Assembly: GCA_009704505.1 (NCBI GenBank)
Contig: WLEB01000003.1
Coordinates: forward strand, 1 to 64,000
DNA from: Actinomycetota bacterium
GTDB lineage: Bacteria > Actinomycetota > Actinomycetes > Nanopelagicales > Nanopelagicaceae
Length of the DNA: 64,000 nucleotides
Direction: 5' to 3'
The notes beneath the pieces are model-generated. The model did not search any database. It saw only the letters and a program-made list of their open reading frames with translations, and had not been told where the DNA came from. Numbering within the stretch: the first letter of the stretch is position 1; each line of letters opens with the position of its first letter. This document shows positions 20,860-31,422 of this stretch, one piece after another. Both the position numbers and the translations under genes were made by a program.

Positions 20860-21971
20860 TGACTCACATTGAGATAGCACCCGGAAAGCGCGCTCGCACA
20901 GCATATTCATTTGATGACATCGCTATTGTGCCAAGTCGTAGAACTCGTGACCCAGAAAATGTTTCTACAGCATGGCAGATCGATGCCTATAAGTTTGATC
21001 TTCCAATGTTGGCAGCTCCAATGGACTCTGTAGTCTCACCCGATACTGCAATTGCAATTGGAAAGTTAGGTGGCCTTGCAGTTCTAAACCTTGAAGGACT
21101 GTGGACTCGGTATGAGGATCCACGTATTCCTCTTGGAGAAATTGCATCAATGCCAGATAAGAACGCAACAAAACGTATGCAGGAGATTTATACAGCGCCA
21201 ATTCGTCCAGAGTTGATTAAAGAGCGCATTCAACAGATTCGAGATGCGGGCGTAACAGTTGCAGCTTCATTGTCACCTGCACGAACTGCCGAACTTCATA
21301 AGGCAGTAATTGCCGCAGGTGTAGATATTTTCGTTATCCGCGGAACAACTGTCTCTGCAGAACACGTTGCAGATCAAAACGAAGCTCTGAATTTGAAGAA
21401 GTTTATTTATGAACTAGATGTACCAGTAATTGTTGGTGGTGTTGCTACTGCAACTGCCGCACTTCATTTAATGCGTGCAGGTGCAGCTGGTGTTTTAGTT
21501 GGCTTTGGCGGCGGCGCTGCACACACAACACGTAAAGTTTTAGGAATTGAAGTTCCCATGGCATCTGCAGTTGCTGAAGTTGCTTCTGCACGCCGTGAAT
21601 ATTTAGATGAATCCGGTGGACGATACGTTCACGTTATCGCTGATGGCGCAGTAGGTAGAAGTGGCGATATTGCAAAAGCTATTGCATGTGGCGCAGATGC
21701 AGTGATGATGGGTTCACCTCTTGCTAAAGCAGTTGAATCACCAGGTCTTGGTTGGCACTGGGGATCAGAGGCTCATCATCAAGTACTGCCGCGCGGTGAA
21801 CGAGTATCTGTAGGAACAGTTGGAACTCTCGAAGAGATTTTACTTGGACCTTCACATACATCAGATGGATCAATGAATTTATTTGGTGCACTTCGTCGAG
21901 CAATGGCAACGTGTGGATACTCAGATGTTAAAGAGTTCCAACGCGTAGAGGTACTTATTAATCGTGGCTAA
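20859..21971 (+). CDS. guaB3: GuaB3-family IMP dehydrogenase-related protein
   Basis: A 370-residue TIM-barrel protein of the GuaB3 family that accompanies guaB in actinobacteria. It has [20 protein letters not shown] at the N-terminus, [18 protein letters not shown]-like substrate strands, and [18 protein letters not shown] where IMPDH has its catalytic Cys loop. Some GuaB3 proteins have been linked to GMP/XMP interconversion; the precise reaction here is uncertain. It overlaps guaB by 1 nt and guaA by 8 nt. Confidence 0.9.
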
Positions 21972-23514
21972 AACTGGTGGCGTACTAGTAGTTGATTTTG
22001 GCGCTCAATACGCCCAGTTAATTGCTCGTAGGGTCAGAGAGGCCAATGTCTATTCCGAGATTGTTCCATCAACAATTAGTGCTCAAGAAGTAAAAGGTAA
22101 AAATCCAAGCGCGATAATTTTATCTGGTGGCCCATCAAGTGTGTATGCAGATAATGCCCCAAAAATCGATGAGGCTATTTTTTCTCTTGGGCTCCCAATC
22201 TTTGGAATTTGTTACGGATTTCAAGTTATGGCAGCAACTCTTGGGGGAGTAGTAACCCGCACGGGCAAATCAGAGTTTGGTCGCACACAAACAACTGTTG
22301 TAGCTGAGTCAAAAACATTTGATGGCCTTAATTCACAACAAAAAACATGGATGTCACATGGTGATGCCGTAACAAAAGCTCCAGAGGGATTTATAACTAC
22401 AGCTTCAACTGAATCCACGCCGATTGCTGCATTTGAAAATGCCACAGGCACTTTGGCCGGAGTTCAGTTCCATCCAGAGGTTATACACACAGAGTACGGA
22501 CAAAAAATCTTAGAGAACTGGTTGATCAACATCGCTAACTGTGAGGCAACTTGGACAACAAAAAACATTGCAGAAAATGAAATTGCACACGCTAGAGAGA
22601 TTATTGGAAATAAGCGAGTGATTTGTGGATTATCAGGTGGCGTTGATTCAGCAGTTGCTGCGGCAATAATTCAAAGAGCTGTCGGAGATCAATTGACATG
22701 CGTATTCGTAGATCATGGCCTATTGCGCAAAGGGGAGGCCCAGCAGGTTGAAAGTGATTTTGTTGCAACTACTGGTATAAAACTTGTCACTATTGATGCA
22801 GCCCAACAGTTTTTAACTGCGCTCAAAGGGATTACCGATCCAGAAGAAAAACGAAAAATAATTGGCCGTGAATTTATTCGAGCATTTGAATCGGCTGCTC
22901 GGGATATTGCCTCAGATGCAGATGTTGAATTTCTTGTGCAGGGGACCTTGTATCCAGATGTAGTTGAATCTGGAGGTGGAACTGGAACAGCAAACATTAA
23001 ATCCCATCACAATGTGGGTGGCCTTCCAGATGATCTGAAATTTAAATTAATAGAGCCCTTGCGTTCACTGTTTAAGGATGAGGTTCGACAAGTGGGAATT
23101 GAATTAGGACTTCCTGAAGAAATAGTTTGGAGGCAACCATTTCCTGGACCTGGTTTAGCAATCAGAATTGTCGGAGAAGTTACACAGGAACGGCTAGCTC
23201 TCTTGCGCCATGCAGATGCAATCACTCGCGAAGAGTTAAAGCTTGCTGAATTAGATAGGGATATTTGGCAGTGCCCCGTAGTTTTGCTTGCAGATGTGCG
23301 TTCAGTTGGAGTCCAAGGCGATGGGCGAACATACGGTCATCCAATAGTTTTACGGCCAGTTTCATCCGAAGATGCCATGACGGCTGATTGGTCCCGAATT
23401 CCCTATGAGGTACTAGAGAAGATATCTACACGAATCACCAATGAAGTTCCAGATGTAAATCGAGTGGTTTTGGATGTGACTAGTAAGCCACCTGGCACCA
23501 TTGAATGGGAATAA
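21964..23514 (+). CDS. guaA: GMP synthase (glutamine-hydrolysing)
   Basis: Amidates XMP to GMP using glutamine and ATP. The GTG start gives 516 residues. The class-I amidotransferase domain has GICYGFQVM (nucleophilic Cys near residue 80) and QFHPEV. The ATP-pyrophosphatase domain has [14 protein letters not shown] near residue 220, and the dimerisation domain ends KPPGTIEWE. It completes the GMP branch with guaB and guaB3. Confidence 0.96.
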   Translation: MAKTGGVLVVDFGAQYAQLIARRVREANVYSEIVPSTISAQEVKGKNPSAIILSGGPSSVYADNAPKIDEAIFSLGLPIFGICYGFQVMAATLGGVVTRTGKSEFGRTQTTVVAESKTFDGLNSQQKTWMSHGDAVTKAPEGFITTASTESTPIAAFENATGTLAGVQFHPEVIHTEYGQKILENWLINIANCEATWTTKNIAENEIAHAREIIGNKRVICGLSGGVDSAVAAAIIQRAVGDQLTCVFVDHGLLRKGEAQQVESDFVATTGIKLVTIDAAQQFLTALKGITDPEEKRKIIGREFIRAFESAARDIASDADVEFLVQGTLYPDVVESGGGTGTANIKSHHNVGGLPDDLKFKLIEPLRSLFKDEVRQVGIELGLPEEIVWRQPFPGPGLAIRIVGEVTQERLALLRHADAITREELKLAELDRDIWQCPVVLLADVRSVGVQGDGRTYGHPIVLRPVSSEDAMTADWSRIPYEVLEKISTRITNEVPDVNRVVLDVTSKPPGTIEWE

Positions 23515-23541
23515 ATTAAGGGTTTTCACAGGGTTATAAAT

Positions 23542-23547
23542 TATGCT
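23542..23547 (+). promoter_or_regulatory. -10 element of leaderless cyclophilin gene
   Basis: TATGCT followed by 6 nt and the ATG at 23554; no ribosome binding site is present between them. A good -35 is not obvious. Confidence 0.5.
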
Positions 23548-23553
23548 GACCCC

Positions 23554-24267
23554 ATGTTTGAGCAGATACACAAGAGCGTTCAAAGCGAAGCAATTTTTGC
23601 TAAGGCTTTTGTTTCCCTCTTCATAGTTTTGATGCTGACGGTTTCCGTTAATTCAGCCGATGCTTCGACAAAGTCAAAATCTGTAAAGAATTCAAAAGCT
23701 GAAGAGATTAAATGCAATCCGAGCAATGCAAAGGCCCACTCGCCAAAAGAAGTCACTCCGGCAGAAGGAAAACCAAAACGTCTTCCAAGAACAATTACTT
23801 TAGAGACTAACTGTGGTGATATTCAGATAACGACTTTAGCCAGCAAAGCCCCAGTGACAGTTGCGCACATGGTCAAACTTGCAAGAAATGGATTCTTTGA
23901 TGAATCTATTTGCCACCGTTTGATTAATCGTGGTGCTTATGTTTTGCAGTGCGGTGACCCAACTGCGACCGGTAAAGGTGGACCAAAATTTGTCTTTCAA
24001 GATGAAAATCTTCCAATGGGCGCAGAAGGAAATTATCCAGAGGGAACAGTTGCCATGTGGAATAAAGGGCCTGGAACAAATGGAAGTCAGTTCTTTCTTG
24101 TCTATTCCGATACAACTTTAATCAAGGGCAACTACACCATTTGGGGCACCATTACCCAAGGTCTAGAAATTGTTAAGGCGATTGCAAAAATGGGTGTACG
24201 TGGTGGTGGCTTAGAAGGTGCTCCAAATCAGATGATCTCTATTGAAAAGGTTATTATTTCAAACTAG
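23554..24267 (+). CDS. Exported cyclophilin-type peptidyl-prolyl isomerase
   Basis: A 237-residue protein with an N-terminal hydrophobic signal or anchor (residues 17-35, AKAFVSLFIVLMLTVSVNSA). A Lys/Ser-rich linker follows, then a cyclophilin domain from about residue 80. Family features are ETNCGDIQI, APVTVAHMVKLARNGFFDES, a GPGTNGSQFFL core and IWGTITQGLEIV near the end. It would assist folding outside the membrane. It stands alone and is followed by the convergent PIG-L gene. Confidence 0.9.
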   Translation: MFEQIHKSVQSEAIFAKAFVSLFIVLMLTVSVNSADASTKSKSVKNSKAEEIKCNPSNAKAHSPKEVTPAEGKPKRLPRTITLETNCGDIQITTLASKAPVTVAHMVKLARNGFFDESICHRLINRGAYVLQCGDPTATGKGGPKFVFQDENLPMGAEGNYPEGTVAMWNKGPGTNGSQFFLVYSDTTLIKGNYTIWGTITQGLEIVKAIAKMGVRGGGLEGAPNQMISIEKVIISN

Positions 24268-24291
24268 ATCAAGTGCCAAAACAAGACAGAT

Positions 24292-25017
24292 TTAGTCTGT
24301 ATGGATTATTTTAAATGCTTCAGCCAAGCGACCATCAGGAAGTCCACCAAATCCTGCATTTCGTTGACCCCAATCTCGCAACATATTCTCTAACTCTTTG
24401 TTTTGTGCAGTTTGCGAAACATGTGCATGTAGGGCGGCAAGTTTTAAATTAAATGTGTCGGTGATATCAACCCAGTGATCTGGGTTAGCAAAACCCATTA
24501 GCCAGATTTCTCTAACGCGCCATGGCGCAAGATTTTCTTTCTCCAATAAGTCTGTAAATGCAAAGGGATTTCGAGCATCTGGGTACACGGCCTGCACGGC
24601 AGCCTCACCTGCGGCTAAATGATCAGGGTGACTGGCGCCAATGCGATCCCAATTGCGCTCTGGACTTTGGCAGACAATGCGATCAGGTCGAGTGCGTCGA
24701 ATCTGTCGAACGATGTCTTTACGAAGTTCGATTGTCGCTTGCAAGTGACCGTCTACATAATTTAAAAAAGTAATGTCGCTAACGCCTATTTCTGAACCGG
24801 CTAAACGTTGCTCTCGCTGGCGAACAGCTGGCATTTCTTCTTTAGTAAAACCAGAGTCTTCGCCGCCCTGATCGCCATTTGTGCAAAAAACGTAAGAGAC
24901 TTCAATCCCTTTTTTTACCCATTGCGCAATTGTTCCTGATGCACCAAAGTCTGAATCATCTGGGTGAGCGCTAATAACTAAGACGCGCTCAATTTCACTA
25001 TCGGCGATCGGTTCCAT
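24292..25017 (-). CDS. PIG-L family N-acetylglucosaminyl deacetylase-like hydrolase
   Basis: A 241-residue zinc hydrolase. It has AHPDDSDFGASGTIA (metal and catalytic residues) near residue 17, FCTNGDQGG, and a distal His motif in GASHPDHLAAGEAA. In actinobacteria this family includes MshB and Mca of mycothiol metabolism, but many members act on other substrates and this sequence does not decide. It is divergent from pcrA across 26 bp with its own leaderless promoter. Confidence 0.88.
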   Translation of the reverse strand: MEPIADSEIERVLVISAHPDDSDFGASGTIAQWVKKGIEVSYVFCTNGDQGGEDSGFTKEEMPAVRQREQRLAGSEIGVSDITFLNYVDGHLQATIELRKDIVRQIRRTRPDRIVCQSPERNWDRIGASHPDHLAAGEAAVQAVYPDARNPFAFTDLLEKENLAPWRVREIWLMGFANPDHWVDITDTFNLKLAALHAHVSQTAQNKELENMLRDWGQRNAGFGGLPDGRLAEAFKIIHTD

Positions 25018-25023
25018 AGTTGA

Positions 25024-25029
25024 ACCCTA
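25024..25029 (-). promoter_or_regulatory. -10 element of leaderless PIG-L gene
   Basis: TAGGGT on the minus strand (25029-25024), 6 nt before the ATG at 25017. It lies next to the pcrA -10 on the other strand. Confidence 0.5.
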
Positions 25030-25030
25030 A

Positions 25031-25036
25031 TAGAAT
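25031..25036 (+). promoter_or_regulatory. -10 element of leaderless pcrA
   Basis: TAGAAT, 7 nt before the ATG at 25044. Longer readings of pcrA (TTG 25020 or ATG 25035) would overlap this element. Confidence 0.45.
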
Positions 25037-25043
25037 GCCTCCT

Positions 25044-27284
25044 ATGAATGAAATCGATCCGTTGCTAGAGGGACTTAACCCTCAACAAAGCGCGGCGGTT
25101 ACACATGCTGGTGGCCCACTTTTAGTTGTTGCTGGTGCTGGCTCTGGAAAAACCAGAGTATTAACACGTCGAATCGCATATTTGATGGCACGTCGAAACG
25201 TTGCACCCTATGAGATTTTGGCAATTACTTTTACAAATAAAGCCGCTGGTGAGATGAAGGAACGAGTTGGTGAATTAGTTGGCACTGTTGCAAAGTCCAT
25301 GTGGGTCTCTACATTTCACTCCGCATGTGTGCGCATTTTGCGACAAGAAGCTAATCGTCTTGGATATAGCAATACATTTAGTATCTACGACTCTGCAGAT
25401 TCACAGCGCCTCATCACAATTGTGGCAAAAGAGTTAAATCTTGATCCAAAGCGTTATCCAGCCCGAGCGTTTCAGTCAGTGATTTCAAATGCAAAAAATG
25501 AACTGCTTTCCCCCCAGGATTATTTGAAGGCCGCTTCCAATCAATTTGAACAAGTTGTCGCAGATGTTTACACGATCTATCAGGGTCGGTTAATGAGAGC
25601 TAATGCAATGGATTTTGATGACTTAATTTTGAAAACTGTAGAAGTTTTGCAGCGATACCCTGAAGCAAAAGCAAGGTTTAGATCTCGATTTCGACATGTG
25701 TTAGTTGATGAATATCAAGATACAAATCACGCACAGTACATCTTGGTTAAAGAGCTTGTTGGTACAGAGTTAGAGGGCACGGCCCCTGCCGAATTGTGTG
25801 TTGTTGGAGATGCCGATCAATCCATTTATGGATTTCGTGGCGCAACAATTCGAAACATATTGCAGTTTGAACTGGACTATCCAAATGCAACTACAGTCTT
25901 ACTTGAGCAAAACTACAGATCAACTCAAAACATTTTAAACGCTGCAAATGCAGTTATCACTAAAAATGAGAGCCGAAAAGAAAAAAACCTCTGGTCAGAT
26001 TCCGGCGCTGGATCACCACTGACTGGTTATGTGGCAGAAAGTGAACATGACGAAGCTAATTTCGTTGCAGATGAGATTAGATCTCTTCAAAGAGATGGAA
26101 ATTCAACTCCGGGAGAAACGGCAATTTTCTATCGCACCAATGCTCAGTCACGCGTATTTGAAGAAGTATTCATGCGAATGGCGTTGCCATACAAGGTCGT
26201 GGGTGGGCTTCGATTCTATGAACGTCGAGAAGTAAAGGATCTGTTGGCATATCTACGGGTACTTGCAAACTGTGAGGATGAAATTTCACTTCGCAGAATT
26301 ATCAATATTCCAAAGCGAGGCATCGGTGACACATCTTTGGATTACGTGGATCAGTTTGCAAATAGTTGTGGAATCTCCTTTTGGCAAGGCTTACTCAGAT
26401 GCAACGAAATTACTTCAGTGCCAGCCCGCGCTGCACAAGCGATCACTGAGTTCACATCAATGATTTCAGCATTGGGCGTTTTAGTAGAGGCAAAAGTTAA
26501 GCCTTCAGTAATTGTTGAGGCGGCATTAGAACAGTCAGGTCTTTTGAAAGAGCTTGCAGATAGCATTGATCCGCAAGATGAGGTTAGAGTTGAAAACTTA
26601 AAGGAACTTGTAGCAGTTTCAATGGAATATGAAGAGCGCTCTTTTGAAGAGTTAGGTGAAGATGAAGAGATTTCTCTTGCAGGGTTTTTAGAAAAAGTAT
26701 CATTGGTAGCCGATGCAGATGAAATTCCAGAAGGTGAGGACCATGGCGGAGTTGTCACAATGATGACGCTGCACACTGCAAAAGGATTGGAATTTCCAAC
26801 AGTATTTCTCACGGGGATGGAAGATGGAATTTTTCCACATTCTCGAACATTTGATGATAAAAATGAGATCGAAGAAGAACGCCGATTGGCATATGTTGGT
26901 TTAACTCGCGCGCGAGAAAGACTTTATATTTCACGAGCGGAGTATCGATCAACGTGGGGAGCCCCAAATTACAATCCACCATCTCGCTTCCTTGATGAAA
27001 TTCCAGAAGATGTGATCGTATGGCGCAATCAATCATCAGATTCACTCATCTCATCGATGACAAAAAAATCAAGGGTTGCAACTGCTCCTCCACCAAGGGC
27101 GACAGGAAAGAAGAGCATAGCGATGGAGTTGGCTGTTGGTGAGCGTGTGTCACATGACACATTTGGATTAGGTACAGTTGTCGCAGTTGCAGGAGCAGGT
27201 GAGAAAGCAGAAGCGACAATTAATTTCGGTCAATACGGAGAGAAGCGTTTACTTCTGCGATATGCACCTGTTGAGAAGCTCTAA
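25044..27284 (+). CDS. pcrA: ATP-dependent DNA helicase PcrA/UvrD
   Basis: A superfamily-1A 3'-5' helicase for nucleotide excision repair and replication, 746 residues. Motif I is AGAGSGKTRVLTRRIAYL (residues 30-47), motif II is VLVDEYQDTN, motif III is VVGDADQSIYGFRG, and motif V/VI include MTLHTAKGLEFP and LAYVGLTRARERLY. The C-terminal Tudor-like segment with VSHDTFGLGTVVAV is typical of PcrA. The start is set at the third candidate because of the -10 at 25031. Confidence 0.96.
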   Translation: MNEIDPLLEGLNPQQSAAVTHAGGPLLVVAGAGSGKTRVLTRRIAYLMARRNVAPYEILAITFTNKAAGEMKERVGELVGTVAKSMWVSTFHSACVRILRQEANRLGYSNTFSIYDSADSQRLITIVAKELNLDPKRYPARAFQSVISNAKNELLSPQDYLKAASNQFEQVVADVYTIYQGRLMRANAMDFDDLILKTVEVLQRYPEAKARFRSRFRHVLVDEYQDTNHAQYILVKELVGTELEGTAPAELCVVGDADQSIYGFRGATIRNILQFELDYPNATTVLLEQNYRSTQNILNAANAVITKNESRKEKNLWSDSGAGSPLTGYVAESEHDEANFVADEIRSLQRDGNSTPGETAIFYRTNAQSRVFEEVFMRMALPYKVVGGLRFYERREVKDLLAYLRVLANCEDEISLRRIINIPKRGIGDTSLDYVDQFANSCGISFWQGLLRCNEITSVPARAAQAITEFTSMISALGVLVEAKVKPSVIVEAALEQSGLLKELADSIDPQDEVRVENLKELVAVSMEYEERSFEELGEDEEISLAGFLEKVSLVADADEIPEGEDHGGVVTMMTLHTAKGLEFPTVFLTGMEDGIFPHSRTFDDKNEIEEERRLAYVGLTRARERLYISRAEYRSTWGAPNYNPPSRFLDEIPEDVIVWRNQSSDSLISSMTKKSRVATAPPPRATGKKSIAMELAVGERVSHDTFGLGTVVAVAGAGEKAEATINFGQYGEKRLLLRYAPVEKL

Positions 27285-27334
27285 GATTAGACAGCACCAA
27301 CTGATTTGCCCATTACAACTGATTGGAAGATTTA

Positions 27335-28498
27335 GTGGATCTTTTTGAATACCAAGCCCGCGATATTTTTGAAAAGCATGGCGTTCCGGTTCTAGCCGCA
27401 GCGATTGCAACAACTGCTGATGAAGCAGAAAAAGCTGCAGAGACTATCGGTGGAAAAGTTGTTGTAAAGGCACAAGTAAAAGTTGGTGGACGCGGAAAAG
27501 CCGGCGGAGTAAAGCTGGCTGAAAATCCAAAGGATGCGCGTGAGAAAGCATCTGCAATTCTTGGGATGGATATAAAAGGTCACACAGTTCGTACTGTCAT
27601 GATTGCAGCGGCAGCGCCGATCGAAGCTGAGTATTACTTAGCAATTCTTCTTGATCGATCCAACAGAACCTTTCTTGTTATGGCATCTGTCTCTGGTGGA
27701 ATGGATATCGAAGAGGTGGCACACACTGCTCCTGAGAAGTTAGCAAAGATTCCAGTATCTGCAGTTGATGGAATTTCAATGTCAAAAGCAAAAGAAATAG
27801 TTGCAGCGGCAAAGTTTCCTGCAGAAGTTGCAGATCAAGTAGCAGATGTGTTACTTAAACTTTGGGAAGTTTTCCAAAGCGAAGATGCAACTTTGGTTGA
27901 AGTAAATCCTTTAGTGAAAACATCTGATGGAAAGATCATTGCTTTAGATGGCAAGGTGACTCTGGATGAAAATGCAGATTTTAGACAACCAGAACATCAA
28001 GGCTTAGTTGATGAGGCCGGGGAGAATCCACTAGAAGCAGCTGCAAAAGAAAAAGGACTTAACTACGTCAAGTTAGATGGCGAAGTAGGAATTATTGGCA
28101 ATGGTGCTGGCTTAGTTATGAGCACTCTAGATGTTGTCGCATATGCCGGTGAAAAACATGGAGGTGTGCGACCAGCTAATTTCCTAGATATCGGTGGCGG
28201 TGCATCTGCTCAAATCATGGCTGATGGTCTTTCAATTATTCTCGGCGACAAAGATGTTAAGAGTGTTTTCGTCAATGTATTTGGGGGAATTACCGCCTGT
28301 GATTCTGTTGCAAATGGAATTGTTCAGGCTCTTGAATTACTGGGACCAAAGGCGACCAAACCAATTGTTGTTCGCCTCGATGGCAATAATGTTTTAGAAG
28401 GTCGTGCAATTCTAAAAGCAGCAGCCCACCCTCTTGTAGAACAAGCTGACACTATGGATGGCGCAGCTAATCGTGCTGCAGAATTGGCGGCAAAATAA
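27335..28498 (+). CDS. sucC: Succinyl-CoA synthetase beta subunit
   Basis: ADP/GDP-forming succinate-CoA ligase beta chain, 387 residues. The start is GTG at 27335 ([19 protein letters not shown]) with GGAAG upstream. It has an ATP-grasp N-terminal part ([19 protein letters not shown]) and [19 protein letters not shown] with the CoA-domain phosphate loop. It overlaps sucD by 1 nt, giving the usual alpha2beta2 pair. Confidence 0.96.
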   Translation: MDLFEYQARDIFEKHGVPVLAAAIATTADEAEKAAETIGGKVVVKAQVKVGGRGKAGGVKLAENPKDAREKASAILGMDIKGHTVRTVMIAAAAPIEAEYYLAILLDRSNRTFLVMASVSGGMDIEEVAHTAPEKLAKIPVSAVDGISMSKAKEIVAAAKFPAEVADQVADVLLKLWEVFQSEDATLVEVNPLVKTSDGKIIALDGKVTLDENADFRQPEHQGLVDEAGENPLEAAAKEKGLNYVKLDGEVGIIGNGAGLVMSTLDVVAYAGEKHGGVRPANFLDIGGGASAQIMADGLSIILGDKDVKSVFVNVFGGITACDSVANGIVQALELLGPKATKPIVVRLDGNNVLEGRAILKAAAHPLVEQADTMDGAANRAAELAAK

Positions 28499-29379
28499 TG
28501 ACGATCTTTATCAACGAAACTAGCAAAGTAATTGTGCAAGGCATGACAGGTTCGGAAGGCACAAAGCACACTCGTAGAATGTTGATCTCTGGAACCAATA
28601 TTGTTGGTGGAGTCACTCCAGGAAAAGGTGGCCAAGTTGTAGAAATTGAAGGCCACAATCTTCCCGTGTTTAACACCGTGGCCGAGGCTATGGCCGCAAC
28701 TGGTGCAAATGTTTCAGTTATCTTTGTTCCACCTAAATTTGCTAAGGCAGCAGTAATTGATGCGATTAATGCCAAAATGCCTTTAGCGGTTGTTATAACT
28801 GAAGGTATTCCAGTTCATGACTCTGCAAGTTTTTACACCTATGCACAAAGCGTGGGAACAACACAGATCATTGGGCCTAACTGTCCAGGGTTGATTAGTC
28901 CAGGAAAATCAAATGTTGGAATTATTCCTGCAGACATTACGGGCGCAGGACCAATCGGTCTTGTTTCTAAATCAGGAACTCTGACCTATCAAATGATGTA
29001 TGAGCTTCGTGATATTGGATTTAGTACAGCAGTTGGAATTGGCGGCGATCCTGTAATTGGCACAACACATATTGATTGCTTGCGTGCATTTCAAGATGAT
29101 CCCAATACAGAGGCGATCGTAATGATCGGTGAGATTGGTGGAGATGCCGAAGAGCGTGCGGCCGCATTTATTTCTGAGTATGTAACAAAGCCAGTCGTTG
29201 GATATATCGCAGGCTTCACCGCGCCAGAAGGCAAAACAATGGGACATGCTGGTGCAATAGTTTCTGGTTCATCTGGAACTGCTCAAGGTAAAAAAGATGC
29301 GTTAGAGGCAGCTGGTGTAAAAGTTGGTCAAACTCCTAGTGAAACAGCCCGGTTGTTACGGGCAATAATGGGTCGATAA
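28498..29379 (+). CDS. sucD: Succinyl-CoA synthetase alpha subunit
   Basis: The 293-residue alpha chain, carrying the phosphohistidine. It has [19 protein letters not shown] near residue 11, [11 protein letters not shown], and [18 protein letters not shown], which contains the active His. It is coupled to sucC and is followed 2 nt later by a DUF6350 membrane protein. Confidence 0.96.
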   Translation: MTIFINETSKVIVQGMTGSEGTKHTRRMLISGTNIVGGVTPGKGGQVVEIEGHNLPVFNTVAEAMAATGANVSVIFVPPKFAKAAVIDAINAKMPLAVVITEGIPVHDSASFYTYAQSVGTTQIIGPNCPGLISPGKSNVGIIPADITGAGPIGLVSKSGTLTYQMMYELRDIGFSTAVGIGGDPVIGTTHIDCLRAFQDDPNTEAIVMIGEIGGDAEERAAAFISEYVTKPVVGYIAGFTAPEGKTMGHAGAIVSGSSGTAQGKKDALEAAGVKVGQTPSETARLLRAIMGR

Positions 29380-29381
29380 CA

Positions 29382-30461
29382 ATGGTGTTGCGCGTACTTG
29401 GAGCAGCGTTTCCCCAAGTTTTGCGCAGCATTGCATGGCTCATACTTCCAATATCTTTTATTGCACTTATTGCATGGTCAACAGCAGGAAGTGCAACTGG
29501 AAACACGGGCGATCCACTACGTGCAGCTTTATGGATTTGGATTGGTGCCCATCAAATACCTTTTGATTTAACTTTAGGTTCATCGGCATTAGCAGGTCAT
29601 CTTTCATATCTGCCTTTGGGAGCATTAGTTTTCCCCATACTTGCTATTCGAAATGGAGTCTCCCGCACGGTAGATCGCCTTGATGGCGATACATCATTGA
29701 TCGCCCCAGCCAGAGTCGCATTTTCGTTTCTCTATACGATTTTTGCTTTACTTGCTTCAATTTTTTCAAAAACCGACGAAGTAATTCCGGTTTGGTATTT
29801 TTCACTGATATACGTACTTCCATTCACACTCATTACATCAGCAACAGTTGCTCGTCGCACTTTATTAGGGCAAGGATTTTTATTTGGATCCCGCATTATT
29901 GCTCTCTTGCTTGGGATAAGTGCAATAGCACTTGGTATCGCACTGTTGATCAACTTAGATCTAGTAAGGAATCTAACGATAGTACTTCAGCCTGGAATCT
30001 TTGGTGGCTTCCTTCTTCTCTTGCTCAATATTCTCTATCTTCCTAATGCAATTGTCTCAACACTCTCGTATTTCTCGGGAGTGGGTTTTGCCGTCGGTTC
30101 GCAAACGATAGTTTCACCAATCACTTTCGATTTAGATAAAATCCCAGCGATGCCGATTTTAGGAGCCTTGCCTAAGAATGAATCCTTGATTTCACTATTG
30201 GGTGTAGTAGTCATTGTCTTTGCAGGTGCATTACTTGTGACATGGACAGTAGATCTTAAACAGAAAGTGTTAACGCAAAGTTTGATTGTGGCGATTTTGA
30301 TATCGGCTTTCATAGGCTATTCAGCAAGTGGAGCATTAATTACCGAAGCAATGTCGGCGGTTGGAACATCACCATGGAAGTTCACCACCGCCATCGCTAT
30401 TCAACTGGGATTGGGGGCATTTTTAGCAATCTACGTACCTAGATTGTTTAAACGCAGTTGA
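29382..30461 (+). CDS. DUF6350 (PerM-like) integral membrane protein
   Basis: A 359-residue protein with roughly eight to ten hydrophobic spans. It has an N-terminal FPQVLRSIAWLILPISFIAL-type segment, GAHQIPFDLTLGSSALAGHL, and LNILYLPNAIVSTLSYFSGVGFAVG. The last of these is characteristic of the actinobacterial family that includes mycobacterial PerM. The sucC-sucD-DUF6350 order is conserved in other actinobacteria. PerM has been tied to cell division under stress; the role here is inferred by family only. Confidence 0.8.
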   Translation: MVLRVLGAAFPQVLRSIAWLILPISFIALIAWSTAGSATGNTGDPLRAALWIWIGAHQIPFDLTLGSSALAGHLSYLPLGALVFPILAIRNGVSRTVDRLDGDTSLIAPARVAFSFLYTIFALLASIFSKTDEVIPVWYFSLIYVLPFTLITSATVARRTLLGQGFLFGSRIIALLLGISAIALGIALLINLDLVRNLTIVLQPGIFGGFLLLLLNILYLPNAIVSTLSYFSGVGFAVGSQTIVSPITFDLDKIPAMPILGALPKNESLISLLGVVVIVFAGALLVTWTVDLKQKVLTQSLIVAILISAFIGYSASGALITEAMSAVGTSPWKFTTAIAIQLGLGAFLAIYVPRLFKRS

Positions 30462-30570
30462 GACCTTTCATCGGAAACAGCATGAGAAAAACGGTTCTAG
30501 ATGCCGTAAAAGCCGTTGAGATAGTCATGTACATCAGAGATGTTCGACATTTCTCACACCTCTGAGTCGA

Positions 30571-30576
30571 TACGAT
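30571..30576 (+). promoter_or_regulatory. -10 element of leaderless folD
   Basis: TACGAT, 6 nt before the folD ATG at 30583, no ribosome site between. The 121-nt gap before folD otherwise holds only weak inverted repeats (AACGG...CCGTT near 30488-30513). Confidence 0.5.
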
Positions 30577-30582
30577 AGTGCC

Positions 30583-31422
30583 ATGAGCGCACAGTTATTA
30601 GATGGCAAGGCGTTAGCTGCCACCATCAAATCCGATCTTTCTAAGCGCGTATCGAAGTTAAATTCAGAAGGTGTATTTCCGGGTCTAGCAACAATTTTGG
30701 TGGGTGAAGATCCTGGTTCTCTTTCTTATGTCTCAGGAAAACATCATGACTGCGAAGATGTTGGAATTAAATCCATTCGTATCGATCTACCTGCCAATGC
30801 ATCTGAAAAAGATGTCCTTGCAGCGATTTCTGATTTAAACAACTCAAAAGAGTGCACCGGATTTATAGTTCAACTTCCATTACCAACAGGGATTAGTACA
30901 CAGAAAATACTAGAAGCAATCGATCCAAAAAAGGATGCTGATGGATTACACCCACTTAATCTAGGGCGATTAGTTGCTGGTTTTGATGGTCCAATCCCAT
31001 GTACACCTAGAGCAATTGTTGAACTACTTGAACATTATAAAATTCCAACCCAAGGTGCAAAAGTAACGGTGATTGGTCGAGGCATAACAGTTGGTCGCCC
31101 ACTTGGACTTTTGCTCACTCGTAAAAAAGAAAATGCAACAGTTACCCTTACTCACACTGGGACTAAAGATTTGACTAAGCACACTCAATCAGCCGACATA
31201 GTGATCGCTGCAATTGGACAGGCGAATTTTCTTAAGGCCGAGATGATTAAAGAAGGCGCAGTTGTTATTGATGTTGGAATTTCACGGTTTCAATCTGGAT
31301 TAGTAGGCGATGTTGATCCGAGTGCGAGTGCAAAATCTTCTTTTTTTGCGCCCATGCCAGGAGGTGTGGGGCCAATGACTCGTGCGATGCTCTTGAAGAA
31401 TGTGGTTGATGCATGCAGTTAA
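30583..31422 (+). CDS. folD: Bifunctional methylene-THF dehydrogenase / methenyl-THF cyclohydrolase
   Basis: FolD interconverts one-carbon forms of tetrahydrofolate. The 279-residue protein has AQLLDGKALA, the catalytic SLSYVSGKHHDCEDVGI region (Tyr, Lys), GFIVQLPLP, and the C-terminal PMPGGVGPMTRAML. Its NADP site includes VIGRGITVGRPLGLLL. It is followed by an overlapping DUF3017 gene. Confidence 0.96.
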   Translation: MSAQLLDGKALAATIKSDLSKRVSKLNSEGVFPGLATILVGEDPGSLSYVSGKHHDCEDVGIKSIRIDLPANASEKDVLAAISDLNNSKECTGFIVQLPLPTGISTQKILEAIDPKKDADGLHPLNLGRLVAGFDGPIPCTPRAIVELLEHYKIPTQGAKVTVIGRGITVGRPLGLLLTRKKENATVTLTHTGTKDLTKHTQSADIVIAAIGQANFLKAEMIKEGAVVIDVGISRFQSGLVGDVDPSASAKSSFFAPMPGGVGPMTRAMLLKNVVDACS

